Of a DNA stretch of 64,000 nucleotides, positions 48,041-61,178 are shown one piece after another. Each line of letters starts with the position of its first letter. Position 1 is the stretch's first letter. Location of the stretch: contig NZ_JAAARM010000009.1 of NCBI RefSeq assembly GCF_009908285.1, forward strand, positions 62,001 to 126,000. The letters are read 5' to 3'. The DNA comes from Pseudomonas sp. Fl4BN1 (lineage in GTDB: Bacteria > Pseudomonadota > Gammaproteobacteria > Pseudomonadales > Pseudomonadaceae). Both the position numbers and the translations under genes were made by a program. The notes under the pieces were generated by a model. That model saw nothing but the letters and a program-made list of their open reading frames with translations, did not search any database and had not been told where the DNA came from.

Positions 48041-48373
48041 TCATTCCAGGTCCCGCCAGACATCTTCATAGCCGCCGCGGTCGATGATGAAATGCGTCCC
48101 GCTCGGCAGATACAGGTAATCGATCACCTCCGGCAACAGCTCGAGCAGATGCTCGGCGCACAGAGGCTGGTAGAAATCCACAGCGGCGGAATGTTCGCCG
48201 CAGTGGAAAAACCAACTGACCGTGCCGTTCTCCGGCAACTCGACCCGGGTGCCGTAGATGGGCGACTGCGCAAGGGAGCCGGTGGCCAGTGCAATCATCG
48301 GCTCCGGTGCCTGGGGAGCAAGGTCGTAGCGTTCACAGATAAGCTTCTGTCTTGGGTTCATTGGGCCAGCCAT
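48041..48373 (-). CDS. Imm33-like (DUF2185-type) putative immunity protein
   Basis: A 110-aa soluble protein with the pattern GTRVELPENGTVSWFFHCGE near the middle and a C-terminal block YLPSGTHFIID...YEDVWRD that resembles Imm33/DUF2185-type immunity proteins of polymorphic toxin systems. The ATG at 48373 overlaps the stop of the upstream gene (TGATG); ATG 48361 is an alternative. It is the last of five co-oriented genes. No toxin is adjacent. The family assignment is from pattern memory and is moderate. Confidence 0.7.
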   Translation of the reverse strand: MAGPMNPRQKLICERYDLAPQAPEPMIALATGSLAQSPIYGTRVELPENGTVSWFFHCGEHSAAVDFYQPLCAEHLLELLPEVIDYLYLPSGTHFIIDRGGYEDVWRDLE

Positions 48374-48714
48374 CAAGGGAAAACGGGGAGAATACGGCCC
48401 AGCGCAAAGACCTGTTCGAGTGCAACCTCGTCATCGCTGTCACCCTCTTCGAAACACCGGAAACGACGCCCTCGCAGCACCGGCTCCAGGCACTTGTGTA
48501 ACGCCGCGGTCCGGAACAGCAGCTCCATCCAGAGCCTATGGTCACTCTCGAAGGTCAGGCGCAGATCATAGTCGGCGCTGCTGCCCAGGCCAGGGTCCTT
48601 GAACTCGACCACCTGCTCTGCAGCCCGCACACAATCCGCACTGCCGCGCAGTCTATGCATGACCTGCCGCACGTCCAGCGGCTCATCAAACACCAGGCAA
48701 TATTCGTAGCCCAT
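48373..48714 (-). CDS. Hypothetical protein in the immunity-like cluster (113 aa)
   Basis: A 113-aa acidic soluble protein, no signal or membrane segment (starts MGYEYCLVFDEPLDVRQVM). I do not recognise a family. The ATG at 48714 follows GACGAG; a GTG at 48726 is an alternative. The stop overlaps the next gene by one base, so the two are coupled. Its size, charge and company suggest another immunity protein, which is inference. Confidence 0.7.
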   Translation of the reverse strand: MGYEYCLVFDEPLDVRQVMHRLRGSADCVRAAEQVVEFKDPGLGSSADYDLRLTFESDHRLWMELLFRTAALHKCLEPVLRGRRFRCFEEGDSDDEVALEQVFALGRILPVFP

Positions 48715-48737
48715 GCTCGTCTTCACTCCGTTCGCGA

Positions 48738-49223
48738 TCAGCTATCCAGCCACCAATTGAGCAAGGTCTCGTCATCGGTGTCATCGAGGTTTTTATAGAT
48801 GTTGGCGTAGTACCACTCGATGCCCGTGATCTCACGGAAGCGGTTGAAGAACAAGGCGATGTTGTCCATGCCATTTAGCGCTGGTACCGACAATGTCAGA
48901 TTGCCCTTGTAACGCCCGTCGAGCATGCCGCCCAATTCGGTCGCCACATCCGCCGCCAGGGCAACGATGTGTTCTTCAGGGATGTGATTGGCATAAATAT
49001 GGATGCAGAAGTTGCCGCCACGCTTGAGCACCACGGCGGGGGCCTGGGGGTCCTTGATCGAGATAATGTCGCCCTTGGCCAGGTTCAGCGTCAGCCCTGG
49101 TGAATAGAGAATCTCGTAACTGTCCTCATCGATCCGACGTACATGCAGCGGCTCGTAGACCGGGCCGTGGTTGTTCTGCCCCGCGACAACCCGAATCGAT
49201 ATTTCCTGGTTTTCATCATCCAT
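48738..49223 (-). CDS. DUF4265-like putative immunity-cluster protein
   Basis: A 161-aa acidic protein. YEPLHVRRIDEDSYEILYSP...LAKGDIISI followed by VLKRGGNFCIHIY matches my memory of DUF4265 proteins, which are common near contact-dependent toxins. ATG 49223 begins MDDENQEISIRV; an in-frame extension to 49346 has no ribosome site. A 24-base gap separates it from the 113-aa gene downstream, and a 129-base gap lies upstream. Function unproven. Confidence 0.75.
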   Translation of the reverse strand: MDDENQEISIRVVAGQNNHGPVYEPLHVRRIDEDSYEILYSPGLTLNLAKGDIISIKDPQAPAVVLKRGGNFCIHIYANHIPEEHIVALAADVATELGGMLDGRYKGNLTLSVPALNGMDNIALFFNRFREITGIEWYYANIYKNLDDTDDETLLNWWLDS

Positions 49224-49352
49224 AACCAATTTCCGAGCGATTGCTGTTTTGACAAAGGGTGAAAAGGGCCGAGCCGGGCTCAGCTGAGTAGCGGGGTCAA
49301 CTGCTCGATAAACACGTCTCGAAGCATGTGCTGTCGAGTTTTCCATCCCATC

Positions 49353-49823
49353 TCACAAAGGCGCCGCCATGGGCCTCACAAACTGTCCGTGAAAGAAGTT
49401 TTCCTCGAAGGAAAATATGACCTCTGCACTGCCCGGCATGACCAGGACCGTATTCTCATCGGATGGATAGAAAAAGTCGTCCCAGCATTTTATAAAAATA
49501 TCCCTGGGCACCTGTGCTGCGCAGCACCTGCCCCAGAACAACCAGAGCCATTTTTCACCCTCTAGGGTCTTCTGGAAAAACCCGGCGCCGTCTGCCCGAC
49601 GCTTGAAATCCAGGGTGGTCGTTTCGCTGACCTGAAACGTCCCGGCGCTGACGCTCATCAGGTGCGAAACCGCAACCCACTCATCCCATAGCGCCTGGGA
49701 CTGCGCCTGCTGGTACAAGCACAGACGCTGTTTGTCGCTATCGGACAACCCACAATCCCGAGCATTGAACCGCCAGGCAATGGGGTAGCGTTGCTCATCA
49801 AAAAGGTAATGCTGCCTATCCAT
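49353..49823 (-). CDS. DUF2947-like putative immunity-cluster protein
   Basis: A 156-aa soluble protein rich in Trp and Phe (AWRFNARD, LWDEWV, WLWLFWGRC, FIKCWDDFFYPSDEN). The C-terminal pattern WGRC...IFIKCWDDFFYPSDEN resembles DUF2947 proteins as I remember them. The ATG at 49823 is chosen over a TTG at 49832; GAGG lies about 10 bases before. It sits 30 bases after the Imm21-like gene. Function unproven. Confidence 0.7.
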   Translation of the reverse strand: MDRQHYLFDEQRYPIAWRFNARDCGLSDSDKQRLCLYQQAQSQALWDEWVAVSHLMSVSAGTFQVSETTTLDFKRRADGAGFFQKTLEGEKWLWLFWGRCCAAQVPRDIFIKCWDDFFYPSDENTVLVMPGSAEVIFSFEENFFHGQFVRPMAAPL

Positions 49824-49853
49824 GCATGCCAAACCTCAGTGCGGATGGGCCCA

Positions 49854-50351
49854 CTAGCGAGGCACTATCTGGTGGATCAACAGGGCGGTATCGGGCGTGG
49901 GCGGGTAGCGGAATGTCGATACCTCGCTGTGCGGCGACAGCAGTTGAAGGTGCAGACAAGCCTGTGGATCAAACCGGTCGGCCCCATCAAACAGCACCAG
50001 CGCGTCGCTTGACCAATCAATACTCAATCGCTCGATCGGGGTCAGTGGACCAAGCTCAAGCAACTCAAGCTGCGCCAGCACCTCGGCCTCAGATGGGGCG
50101 CACATCCATCGGATAATCAGCAAGGCATCGTCTGCCGTGGCAATCGCCGTGTCCAAAGGCTCGTCACCCAGGACAAGAATGTCGCCATCGACACCCGCCA
50201 GCCGACCGGCATAGTCATCCATCTGACACGCCCTGTGGTAATCCGAGGGATCACCGTCGAGGCCACGCCACAGACCGGCCAAGCCTTCACCCATCACCAC
50301 CAAGGGGCCACCGGAACTGGACAGCCATGGAGAAATCTTGAATCGACTCAT
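49854..50351 (-). CDS. Imm21-family immunity protein
   Basis: A 165-aa soluble protein matching the Imm21 pattern: ISPWLSSSGGPLVVMGE at the N-terminus, DYHRACQMDDYAG, ILVLGDEPLDTA, LLIIRWMCAPSE, ALVLFDGADRF and a C-terminal STFRYPP...LLIHQI. AAGGAG lies 4 bases before ATG 50351. Imm21 proteins protect against polymorphic toxins delivered by type VI or contact-dependent systems. It is the first gene of the five-gene array and the best-supported immunity member. Confidence 0.82.
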   Translation of the reverse strand: MSRFKISPWLSSSGGPLVVMGEGLAGLWRGLDGDPSDYHRACQMDDYAGRLAGVDGDILVLGDEPLDTAIATADDALLIIRWMCAPSEAEVLAQLELLELGPLTPIERLSIDWSSDALVLFDGADRFDPQACLHLQLLSPHSEVSTFRYPPTPDTALLIHQIVPR

Positions 50352-50420
50352 AGGCTCCTTGCCTTCCTGTTGAGCAGAACAGCTACATGATCCACAGACA
50401 ACGCCATGATGTCCGCGCAA

Positions 50421-50449
50421 AAAAAAGCCAACGCTAGGCGTTGGCTTTT
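50421..50449 (-). terminator. Intrinsic terminator of gyrB
   Basis: Stem AAAAGCCAACGC with GCGTTGGCTTTT across a short centre, 17 bases after the gyrB stop, with a T-run on the minus strand. It separates gyrB from the immunity array downstream. Confidence 0.88.
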
Positions 50450-50465
50450 GAGGTGCCGCTGCGGA

Positions 50466-53991
<3,526 letters not shown>

Positions 53992-54011
53992 CTAGCTTCC
54001 GCTGAGCATGA

Positions 54012-55115
54012 TTACAGGCGCATCGGCATGACAACGTAAGCCGAGTCGTCGTTGTCGGATTCCTGCACCAGCGCACTGCTGTTGGAGTCGGACAGGATCA
54101 GGCGCACCTGCTCGGTAGTCATCACCCCCAACACGTCCAGCAGGTAGCTGACGTTGAAGCCGATTTCCAGCGCACCGCCGTTGTATTCCACACCCACTTC
54201 TTCTTCCGCTTCTTCCTGCTCCGGGTTGTTGGCCTGGATCTTCAACTGACCATTGGCCAATTGCAGACGGATGCCGCGGTACTTCTCGTTGGACAGGATC
54301 GCAGTACGGCTGAAGGCTTCACGCAGGGCCTGACGATCGCCCAGTACCAGCTTGTCGCCACCTTTGGGCAGCACACGCTCGTAATCCGGGAACTTGCCGT
54401 CCACCAGCTTGGAGGTGAAGGTGAATTCACCAGTCGTGGCACGGATATGGTGCTGACCCAGGACAATGCTGACACTGCCATCGGGCTCGGTGAGCAAGCG
54501 GGCCAGTTCGAGGATGCCTTTACGCGGCACGATCACCTGATGGCGATCCGGCTGGCCGATATCCACCTGCATCGAACACATGGCCAGGCGGTGACCGTCG
54601 GTGGCCACGGCACGGATGATTCCGGCAGAAACTTCCAGCAGCATGCCGTTGAGGTAGTAGCGCACGTCCTGCTGGGCCATGGCGAAGCTGGTGCGCTCGA
54701 TCAAGCGACGCAACCGACTCTGCTCCAGCTGGCAGGTCAGCGAGCCCGGGCCTTCTTCCACAGTCGGGAAGTCGTTGGCTGGCAGGGTCGACAGGGTAAA
54801 GCGGCTACGACCGGCCTTTACCACCAGCTTCTGCTCGTCGACCTTGATGTCGATCAGGGCGTCGTTGGGCAAGCTCTTGCAGATGTCCATCAGCTTGCGC
54901 GCGGGAACGGTAATTTCCCCCGGCTCTGCCGGCTCTTCAAGCTGCACACGACCGACCAGCTCGACTTCCAGGTCGGTACCGGTCAGCGACAGTTGCTGGC
55001 CTTCGACAACCAACAGCACGTTGGAAAGCACCGGCAAGGTCTGACGGCGTTCGACGACGCCGGCGACCAGTTGCAGGGGTTTCAACAGGGCTTCGCGTTG
55101 AATGGTGAAATGCAT
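54012..55115 (-). CDS. dnaN: DNA polymerase III beta sliding clamp
   Basis: Ring-shaped processivity clamp. The 367-aa product starts MHFTIQREALLKPLQLV and ends VVMPMRL, as in other Pseudomonas clamps. It follows dnaA by 38 bases and precedes recF by 20 bases in one direction. Confidence 0.99.
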   Translation of the reverse strand: MHFTIQREALLKPLQLVAGVVERRQTLPVLSNVLLVVEGQQLSLTGTDLEVELVGRVQLEEPAEPGEITVPARKLMDICKSLPNDALIDIKVDEQKLVVKAGRSRFTLSTLPANDFPTVEEGPGSLTCQLEQSRLRRLIERTSFAMAQQDVRYYLNGMLLEVSAGIIRAVATDGHRLAMCSMQVDIGQPDRHQVIVPRKGILELARLLTEPDGSVSIVLGQHHIRATTGEFTFTSKLVDGKFPDYERVLPKGGDKLVLGDRQALREAFSRTAILSNEKYRGIRLQLANGQLKIQANNPEQEEAEEEVGVEYNGGALEIGFNVSYLLDVLGVMTTEQVRLILSDSNSSALVQESDNDDSAYVVMPMRL

Positions 55116-55153
55116 GGTCTAGTCCCTTGCCTTAATAAGCTGCGTTGGTGTCA

Positions 55154-56671
55154 TCAAGTGGTCAGAGTACGCAGCAGGTTCTTGTAGTCCTCGCGGATGT
55201 CCGCGTCGGATTCCTTAAGTTCATTGATCTTGCGGCAGGCGTGCAACACGGTGGTGTGGTCGCGGCCGCCGAACACATCGCCGATTTCCGGCAGGCTGTG
55301 GTTGGTCAGCTCCTTGGACAAGGCCATGGCCACCTGACGCGGACGGGCCACCGAACGCGAGCGTCGCTTGGACAGCAGATCGGAAATCTTGATCTTGTAG
55401 TATTCGGCGACGGTGCGCTGGATGTTATCCACAGACACCAGTTTGTCCTGCAGGGCCAGCAGGTCCTTCAGGGATTCGCGAATCAACTCGATGGTGATGT
55501 CGCGACCCATGAAGTGCGAGTGCGCGATGACCCGCTTGAGTGCGCCTTCCAGTTCACGGACGTTGGAGCGAATCCGCTGGGCGATGAAGAACGCCGCATC
55601 ATGAGGCAGTTCGACTTTGGCCTGGTCGGCCTTCTTCATCAGGATCGCCACCCGGGTTTCCAGTTCCGGCGGTTCTACCGCCACCGTCAGGCCCCAGCCG
55701 AAGCGGGACTTGAGGCGCTCTTCCAGCCCTTCGATTTCCTTTGGATAACGGTCGCTGGTGAGAATCACCTGCTGGCCGCCTTCGAGCAGGGCGTTGAAGG
55801 TGTGGAAGAACTCTTCCTGGGAACGCTCTTTACGGGCGAAGAACTGAATATCGTCGATCAGCAGCGCGTCGACCGAACGATAGAAGCGTTTGAATTCATT
55901 GATCGCGTTGAGCTGCAACGCCTTGACCATGTCTGCCACAAACCGCTCGGAATGCAGGTACACGACCTTGGCATTCGGATTCTTCTTTAATAGGTGGTTA
56001 CCCACGGCATGCATCAAGTGGGTCTTACCCAGACCGACGCCGCCATAAAGGAAAAGCGGGTTGTAGCCATGCTTGGGATTATCCGCCACCTGCCAGGCCG
56101 CTGCGCGGGCCAGCTGGTTGGACTTGCCTTCGACAAAATTCTCAAAGGTGAATGTGCGGTTCAGGTAGCTGGTGTGCTTGAGCGCACCTTCTACCTGGAC
56201 GGTACGTTGCTCTGCACGTACCGGTGCCTGCTGGGAGCTGGCGCCCGCCATCGGGTCGAAACTGTCACGAGAGGGCTCTGTACTGACCTCGGCGGCCTTC
56301 TGCGTCGCGGCTTTTTTCGCCGGAGCAGAGACGGGTGCCGGAGCTGCCGGAGCCGCGTTAGCTTGCAACGCCTGGGAAGCGGCGGCGGCCAGCGGGGCAT
56401 TGGGCGCAGCGCGAGGCGCCGAACTGCGTTTGCTGCCTATTAATAAGGAAAGAGCCGGCGCCATACCGTTGCCGTGCTCATCCAGTAGCTCGAGCACACG
56501 CCCCAGGTACTTTTCGTTGACCCAATCGAGAACAAAACGATTCGGTGCGTATACACGCAACTCGTCGCCTTCGGCTTCGACCTGTAGCGGACGGATCCAA
56601 GTGTTGAATTGCTGGGCAGGCAGCTCATCACGCAGAAGCTCCACGCACTGCTGCCAAAGTTCCACTGACAC
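55154..56671 (-). CDS. dnaA: Chromosomal replication initiator DnaA
   Basis: AAA+ initiator binding DnaA boxes at oriC. The 505-aa protein has domain I (about 1-85, [25 protein letters not shown]), an Ala/Pro-rich linker (about 90-150), the ATPase with [10 protein letters not shown], and the domain IV signature [13 protein letters not shown]...[12 protein letters not shown] perfect DnaA box lies inside the gene at 55425-55433. Expression is probably self-regulated by the boxes just upstream. Confidence 0.99.
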   Translation of the reverse strand: MSVELWQQCVELLRDELPAQQFNTWIRPLQVEAEGDELRVYAPNRFVLDWVNEKYLGRVLELLDEHGNGMAPALSLLIGSKRSSAPRAAPNAPLAAAASQALQANAAPAAPAPVSAPAKKAATQKAAEVSTEPSRDSFDPMAGASSQQAPVRAEQRTVQVEGALKHTSYLNRTFTFENFVEGKSNQLARAAAWQVADNPKHGYNPLFLYGGVGLGKTHLMHAVGNHLLKKNPNAKVVYLHSERFVADMVKALQLNAINEFKRFYRSVDALLIDDIQFFARKERSQEEFFHTFNALLEGGQQVILTSDRYPKEIEGLEERLKSRFGWGLTVAVEPPELETRVAILMKKADQAKVELPHDAAFFIAQRIRSNVRELEGALKRVIAHSHFMGRDITIELIRESLKDLLALQDKLVSVDNIQRTVAEYYKIKISDLLSKRRSRSVARPRQVAMALSKELTNHSLPEIGDVFGGRDHTTVLHACRKINELKESDADIREDYKNLLRTLTT

Positions 56672-57237
56672 GGATATCCCCTAAGTTGAAAGCCGGTGAG
56701 GCAAAAACAAGCGGCTATTGTAGCGATCAGCCGCCCACTTATCCACATGTAGCGTGCCTTGAGAACGCTAAGAATCAACGCCTTACCCTGAATAAACACG
56801 ACCAATGGTATGTGCATAAGCTCTGTGGATAACCCTGCTTGAGGTCGTTGCACAACTCGGGGTTGAACTCTGTGGGTAACTCGCCTGTGGATAACAACCC
56901 TTTTCACACACAGCTTTTCCGACAGTGCAGCACAGGCAGAACACTGCTTCTCAACCGTGTTGTCATTCTCTGTACAGTACGGCCTATAAGGGCTAAAGGT
57001 AGTTATCCACAGAAGATGGCGTCCCTAGCTTTTATAAGCTTTACAGAAAAGCTTTAAATACTTTCCTTCTTTATTTTTATATCTAGCTGACCTGAGCTCA
57101 CAATCCTGAACCCGGACATAGATAGATAAAGGAAAAGCTGGTTGGAAATTGACCTAGAGGCTTGCTTTCTCTAGAATCGCCGATCTCTTAAAACGGGGGC
57201 CATTCCGGCCCGTTGTGGACGAACCAGGTAACACGAC
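56672..57237. other. oriC: Replication origin oriC
   Basis: The dnaA-rpmH gap, 566 bases, with four perfect DnaA boxes: 56739-56747 (+), 56824-56832 (-), 56886-56894 (-) and 57003-57011 (+), plus TGTGGGTAA at 56871-56879. An AT-rich block at 57027-57086 is the probable unwinding element. The place is where oriC was mapped in P. putida and P. aeruginosa. Confidence 0.93.
57149..57177 (+). promoter_or_regulatory. Sigma-70 promoter of rpmH
   Basis: TTGACC (57149-57154), a 17-base spacer and TAGAAT (57172-57177) lie about 60 bases before rpmH. Both hexamers are near consensus, and the spacing is optimal. It likely drives rpmH-rnpA-yidD-yidC. Confidence 0.75.
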
Positions 57238-57372
57238 ATGAAACGTACTTTCCAACCAAGCACTATCAAACGCGCTCGTACCCACGGTTTCCGTGCTCGC
57301 ATGGCTACCAAGAACGGTCGGGCTGTCCTGTCGCGTCGTCGCGCCAAAGGTCGTGCGCGTCTGGCAGTTTGA
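57238..57372 (+). CDS. rpmH: 50S ribosomal protein L34
   Basis: A 44-aa highly basic ribosomal protein ([20 protein letters not shown] at the start, ending KGRARLAV). It begins at ATG 57238 and is followed by rnpA after 16 bases. The position between oriC and rnpA is conserved across bacteria. Confidence 0.98.
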   Translation: MKRTFQPSTIKRARTHGFRARMATKNGRAVLSRRRAKGRARLAV

Positions 57373-57388
57373 TAATCCGGTACTGGAG

Positions 57389-57790
57389 GTGAGTCAGGAC
57401 TTCAGTCGGGACAAGCGTCTGCTTACTCCCCGGCACTTCAAGGCGGTCTTTGACTCCCCTACCGGCAAGGTTCCGGGGAAAAATCTCCTGCTCCTTGCGC
57501 GCAATAACGATCTTGATCATCCCCGTCTGGGGCTTGTGATCGGGAAAAAGAGCGTAAAGCTCTCCGTTGAGCGCAATCGCCTCAAGCGCCTGATGCGCGA
57601 ATCGTTTCGTCTCCACCAGGATTCACTGGTCGGATGGGATATCGTTATCGTCGCGCGCAAAGGTTTGGGCGATGTAGAAAACCCCGAATTGATTCAGCAT
57701 TTCGGTAAGCTCTGGAAACGCCTGGCGCGCAGCAAGCCGGTACCAGAAGTCAAATCCGAAACTGTAGGGGTAGACAGTCCAGATGCGTAA
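57389..57790 (+). CDS. rnpA: Ribonuclease P protein component
   Basis: Protein cofactor of RNase P, which trims tRNA 5' ends. The 133-aa product has the family box [13 protein letters not shown] (about 60-72) and the opening [14 protein letters not shown]. The GTG at 57389 is the likely start, with GGAG directly abutting it, so initiation may be weak or begin slightly upstream. It overlaps yidD by 8 bases. Confidence 0.95.
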   Translation: MSQDFSRDKRLLTPRHFKAVFDSPTGKVPGKNLLLLARNNDLDHPRLGLVIGKKSVKLSVERNRLKRLMRESFRLHQDSLVGWDIVIVARKGLGDVENPELIQHFGKLWKRLARSKPVPEVKSETVGVDSPDA

Positions 57791-58028
57791 ACTGGCCCTC
57801 GTTCCGATCCAGTTTTATCGCTATGCCATTAGTCCTCTGATGGCCAGTCACTGTCGTTTCTACCCCAGTTGTTCCTGCTACGCGTATGAAGCCATCGAAA
57901 ATCATGGCCTTCTGCGCGGTGGCTGGCTGACCTTTCGTCGTTTAGGTCGCTGTCATCCGTGGAATCCCGGTGGTTATGACCCGGTTCCACCTATCCCTAC
58001 CTCCCGTTCTTCTTCGATGGCCGAGTAA
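57783..58028 (+). CDS. yidD: Membrane protein insertion efficiency factor YidD
   Basis: An 81-aa amphipathic membrane-associated protein with the conserved cysteines in [15 protein letters not shown] and the ending [12 protein letters not shown]. It aids YidC-dependent insertion. It overlaps rnpA and precedes yidC by 2 bases. Confidence 0.96.
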   Translation: MRKLALVPIQFYRYAISPLMASHCRFYPSCSCYAYEAIENHGLLRGGWLTFRRLGRCHPWNPGGYDPVPPIPTSRSSSMAE

Positions 58029-58030
58029 TC

Positions 58031-59728
58031 ATGGATATCAAACGCACGATCCTGATCGTCGCCCTGGCAATCGTGTCCTATGTCATGGTTCTTCAATGGA
58101 ACCAGGATTATGGCCAGGCTGCCCTGCCGACTCAGAATGTTGCTTCCAGCACGACCACTCCGGGCTTGCCGGATACTCAAACTGGCACTTCTGCTGCCAA
58201 TGACGACATTCCGCGCGCAGCAAGCGACAACACTGCACCCGCCGAAGCGCCGGTAGCGGCAAGTAAAGATCTCATCCAGATCAAAACGGATGTGCTCGAC
58301 TTGGCTGTCGATCCACAAGGTGGGGATATCGCACAACTGCGTTTGCCACTGTATCCACGTCGTCAGGACCACCCGGAAATTCCTTTCCAGCTGTTCGATA
58401 ACGGCAACGAACGGACTTATCTGGCACAAAGTGGCCTGATTGGCAGCAATGGCCCGGACGCCAGCCCAGCTGGTCGCCCTGTCTACTCCTCGGAGAAGAA
58501 AAGTTATCAACTGGCTGACGGTCAGGACCAACTGGTGGTCGACCTGAAGTTCAGCAAGGACGGCGTCAACTACATCAAGCGCTTCACCCTCAAGCGCGGC
58601 TTGTATGACATCACCGTTTCCTACCTGATCGACAACGAAAGCGCTCAACCTTGGACCGGTGCGATGTTCGCCCAGCTCAAGCGCGACGCCAGTTCCGATC
58701 CGTCCTCCAGCACCGCCACCGGCACCGCGACTTACCTGGGCGCAGCCCTGTGGACAAGTTCCGAGCCGTACAAAAAAGTGTCCATGAAAGACATGGACAA
58801 GGTGAACGAGGACAAAACCAAGGCGCCGATCACTGAAAATGTTCAGGGTGGTTGGGTCGCCTGGTTGCAACACTACTTCGTGACCGCCTGGATTCCGCCA
58901 AAAGGCGAGAACAACCAGGTCCTGGCGCGTAAAGACAGCAAAGGCAACTACATCATCGGCTACACCGGCCCTTCGATGACCGTTGCTCCAGGTGCCAAGG
59001 CTGAAACCAGCGCCACTCTGTACGCCGGTCCGAAAAGCCAGGCCGTGCTGAAAGAGTTGTCCCCAGGTCTGGAATTGACTGTGGATTACGGCTTCCTGTG
59101 GTTCATTGCTCAGCCAATCTTCTGGCTGCTGCAACATATCCACAGCCTGGTGGGTAACTGGGGCTGGTCGATCATTTTCCTGACCATGCTGATCAAGGGG
59201 ATCTTCTTCCCACTGTCGGCCGCCAGCTACAAGTCCATGGCACGTATGCGTGCAGTGGCGCCGAAACTGGCTGCGCTGAAGGAAAAGTTTGGCGACGATC
59301 GTCAGAAAATGTCCCAGGCGATGATGGAGCTGTACAAGAAAGAGAAGATCAATCCGCTGGGTGGTTGCTTGCCAATCCTCGTGCAGATGCCGGTTTTCCT
59401 GTCCTTGTACTGGGTACTCCTGGAAAGCGTGGAAATGCGTCAAGCTCCGTTCATGCTGTGGATTACTGACCTGTCGATCAAGGATCCGTTCTTCATTCTG
59501 CCGATTATCATGGGCGCTACCATGTTCATCCAGCAGCAGCTGAACCCGACGCCTCCGGACCCGATGCAGGCCAAGGTGATGAAAATGATGCCGATCATCT
59601 TCACCTTCTTCTTCCTGTGGTTCCCAGCCGGTCTGGTGCTGTACTGGGTAGTGAACAACTGCCTGTCGATCGCACAACAGTGGTACATCACTCGTAAGAT
59701 CGAAGCGGCGACCAAAGCTGCTGCCTGA
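58031..59728 (+). CDS. yidC: Membrane protein insertase YidC
   Basis: Inner-membrane insertase, 565 aa. An N-terminal membrane anchor (ILIVALAIVSYVMVLQW), a large periplasmic beta domain (about 70-350) and five C-terminal membrane segments with the conserved GGCLPILVQMPVFLSLYWVLLES-type region. It is the last gene before an intrinsic terminator. Confidence 0.98.
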   Translation: MDIKRTILIVALAIVSYVMVLQWNQDYGQAALPTQNVASSTTTPGLPDTQTGTSAANDDIPRAASDNTAPAEAPVAASKDLIQIKTDVLDLAVDPQGGDIAQLRLPLYPRRQDHPEIPFQLFDNGNERTYLAQSGLIGSNGPDASPAGRPVYSSEKKSYQLADGQDQLVVDLKFSKDGVNYIKRFTLKRGLYDITVSYLIDNESAQPWTGAMFAQLKRDASSDPSSSTATGTATYLGAALWTSSEPYKKVSMKDMDKVNEDKTKAPITENVQGGWVAWLQHYFVTAWIPPKGENNQVLARKDSKGNYIIGYTGPSMTVAPGAKAETSATLYAGPKSQAVLKELSPGLELTVDYGFLWFIAQPIFWLLQHIHSLVGNWGWSIIFLTMLIKGIFFPLSAASYKSMARMRAVAPKLAALKEKFGDDRQKMSQAMMELYKKEKINPLGGCLPILVQMPVFLSLYWVLLESVEMRQAPFMLWITDLSIKDPFFILPIIMGATMFIQQQLNPTPPDPMQAKVMKMMPIIFTFFFLWFPAGLVLYWVVNNCLSIAQQWYITRKIEAATKAAA

Positions 59729-59753
59729 CCTACGCTGTGGATAACCACACAAG

Positions 59754-59775
59754 ACGCCCCCTAGTGGGGCGTTTT
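59754..59775 (+). terminator. Intrinsic terminator after yidC
   Basis: Stem ACGCCCC/GGGGCGT with a 5-base loop and a T-run, 25 bases after the yidC stop and 10 bases after a perfect DnaA box (59736-59744). Confidence 0.85.
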
Positions 59776-59807
59776 GCTATCTGTCACTTTTGTCTGGATG
59801 TCGGGTT

Positions 59808-61178
59808 ATGAATGTCCCTCGTGAAACCATCGCCGCTATTGCTACCGCCCAAGGCCGCGGCGGCGTGGGCATCGTACGGATTTCCGGGCCTCTGGCGGGC
59901 GCGGCGGCCAAGGCCATCAGTGGCCGCGAGTTGAAGCCACGGTTTGCCCATTACGGCGCGTTTCTCAGTGAGCAGGAAGAGGTGCTGGATGAAGGCATTG
60001 CCCTGTATTTTCCGGGGCCGAACTCCTTCACCGGGGAAGACGTGCTGGAGCTCCAGGGGCACGGCGGTCCCATCGTTCTCGACATGCTGCTGCAGCGTTG
60101 CCTGGAACTGGGCTGCCGTCTGGCCCGGCCGGGTGAATTCAGCGAACGCGCCTTCCTCAATGACAAACTCGACCTGGCTCAGGCCGAGGCGATTGCCGAC
60201 CTGATCGAAGCCAGCTCCGCACAGGCCGCGCGCAATGCCTTGCGCTCGCTGCAGGGAGCCTTCTCCCAGCGTGTGCATAAGTTGACCGAACAGCTGATCG
60301 CCCTACGAATCTATGTCGAAGCGGCGATTGATTTTCCTGAAGAGGAAATCGACTTTCTGGCCGACGGCCACGTATTGAGCATGCTCGATGCGGTTCGCGA
60401 CGAGTTATCCACAGTGCTGCGTGAAGCCGGTCAAGGCGCCTTGCTCCGTGATGGCATGACGGTAGTGATTGCTGGCCGGCCGAACGCGGGAAAATCCAGC
60501 TTGCTCAATGCCCTGGCCGGGCGTGAGGCCGCTATCGTCACCGAAATCGCCGGCACCACGCGGGACATCCTGCGTGAACATATCCACATCGATGGCATGC
60601 CGTTGCACGTGGTCGACACCGCTGGCCTGCGGGACACCGAGGATCAGGTGGAAAAAATCGGCGTCGAGCGGGCCCTCAAGGCCATCAGCGAAGCCGACCG
60701 GGTGCTGTTGGTAGTGGACGCCACTGCAGCAGAGGCTGCTGATCCTTTCGCCTTGTGGCCAGAGTTTCTCGAACAACGTCCGGATCCGGCCAAGGTCACC
60801 CTGATCCGCAACAAGGCGGATTTGACTGGCGAACCCATCGCCCTGGAAACCTGTGACGATGGCCACGTCACCATCAGCCTCAGCGCCATGTCCGCAGGGG
60901 CTGGGTTGGAGTTGTTGCGTGACCATCTCAAGGCCTGCATGGGTTACGAGCAGACCTCCGAGAGCAGCTTCAGTGCCCGCCGCCGGCATCTGGAAGCCCT
61001 GCGCTATGCCAGCGCCGCGCTGGAACATGGCCGGGCGCAACTGACCTTGGCCGGGGCCGGTGAATTGCTGGCTGAAGATCTACGCCAGGCCCAGCAGTCG
61101 TTGGGGGAAATCACTGGGGCATTCAGTTCCGATGATCTGCTGGGACGTATTTTCTCCAGCTTCTGCATCGGCAAGTAG
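59808..61178 (+). CDS. mnmE: tRNA uridine-5-carboxymethylaminomethyl modification GTPase MnmE
   Basis: With MnmG, modifies U34 of several tRNAs. The 456-aa protein has the N-terminal folate-binding region, the GTPase domain ([28 protein letters not shown]) and the C-terminal CIGK with the catalytic Cys. ATG 59808 is the conserved start ([19 protein letters not shown]). A perfect DnaA box lies at 60405-60413. mnmG, often next, is not in the window. Confidence 0.98.
   Translation: MNVPRETIAAIATAQGRGGVGIVRISGPLAGAAAKAISGRELKPRFAHYGAFLSEQEEVLDEGIALYFPGPNSFTGEDVLELQGHGGPIVLDMLLQRCLELGCRLARPGEFSERAFLNDKLDLAQAEAIADLIEASSAQAARNALRSLQGAFSQRVHKLTEQLIALRIYVEAAIDFPEEEIDFLADGHVLSMLDAVRDELSTVLREAGQGALLRDGMTVVIAGRPNAGKSSLLNALAGREAAIVTEIAGTTRDILREHIHIDGMPLHVVDTAGLRDTEDQVEKIGVERALKAISEADRVLLVVDATAAEAADPFALWPEFLEQRPDPAKVTLIRNKADLTGEPIALETCDDGHVTISLSAMSAGAGLELLRDHLKACMGYEQTSESSFSARRRHLEALRYASAALEHGRAQLTLAGAGELLAEDLRQAQQSLGEITGAFSSDDLLGRIFSSFCIGK

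Noticed and set aside
49266..49352. 22-aa minus-strand ORF (MGWKTRQHMLRDVF...) between two immunity-like genes
   Set aside because: Too short, and without support; it could be a remnant of another immunity gene but nothing else confirms it.
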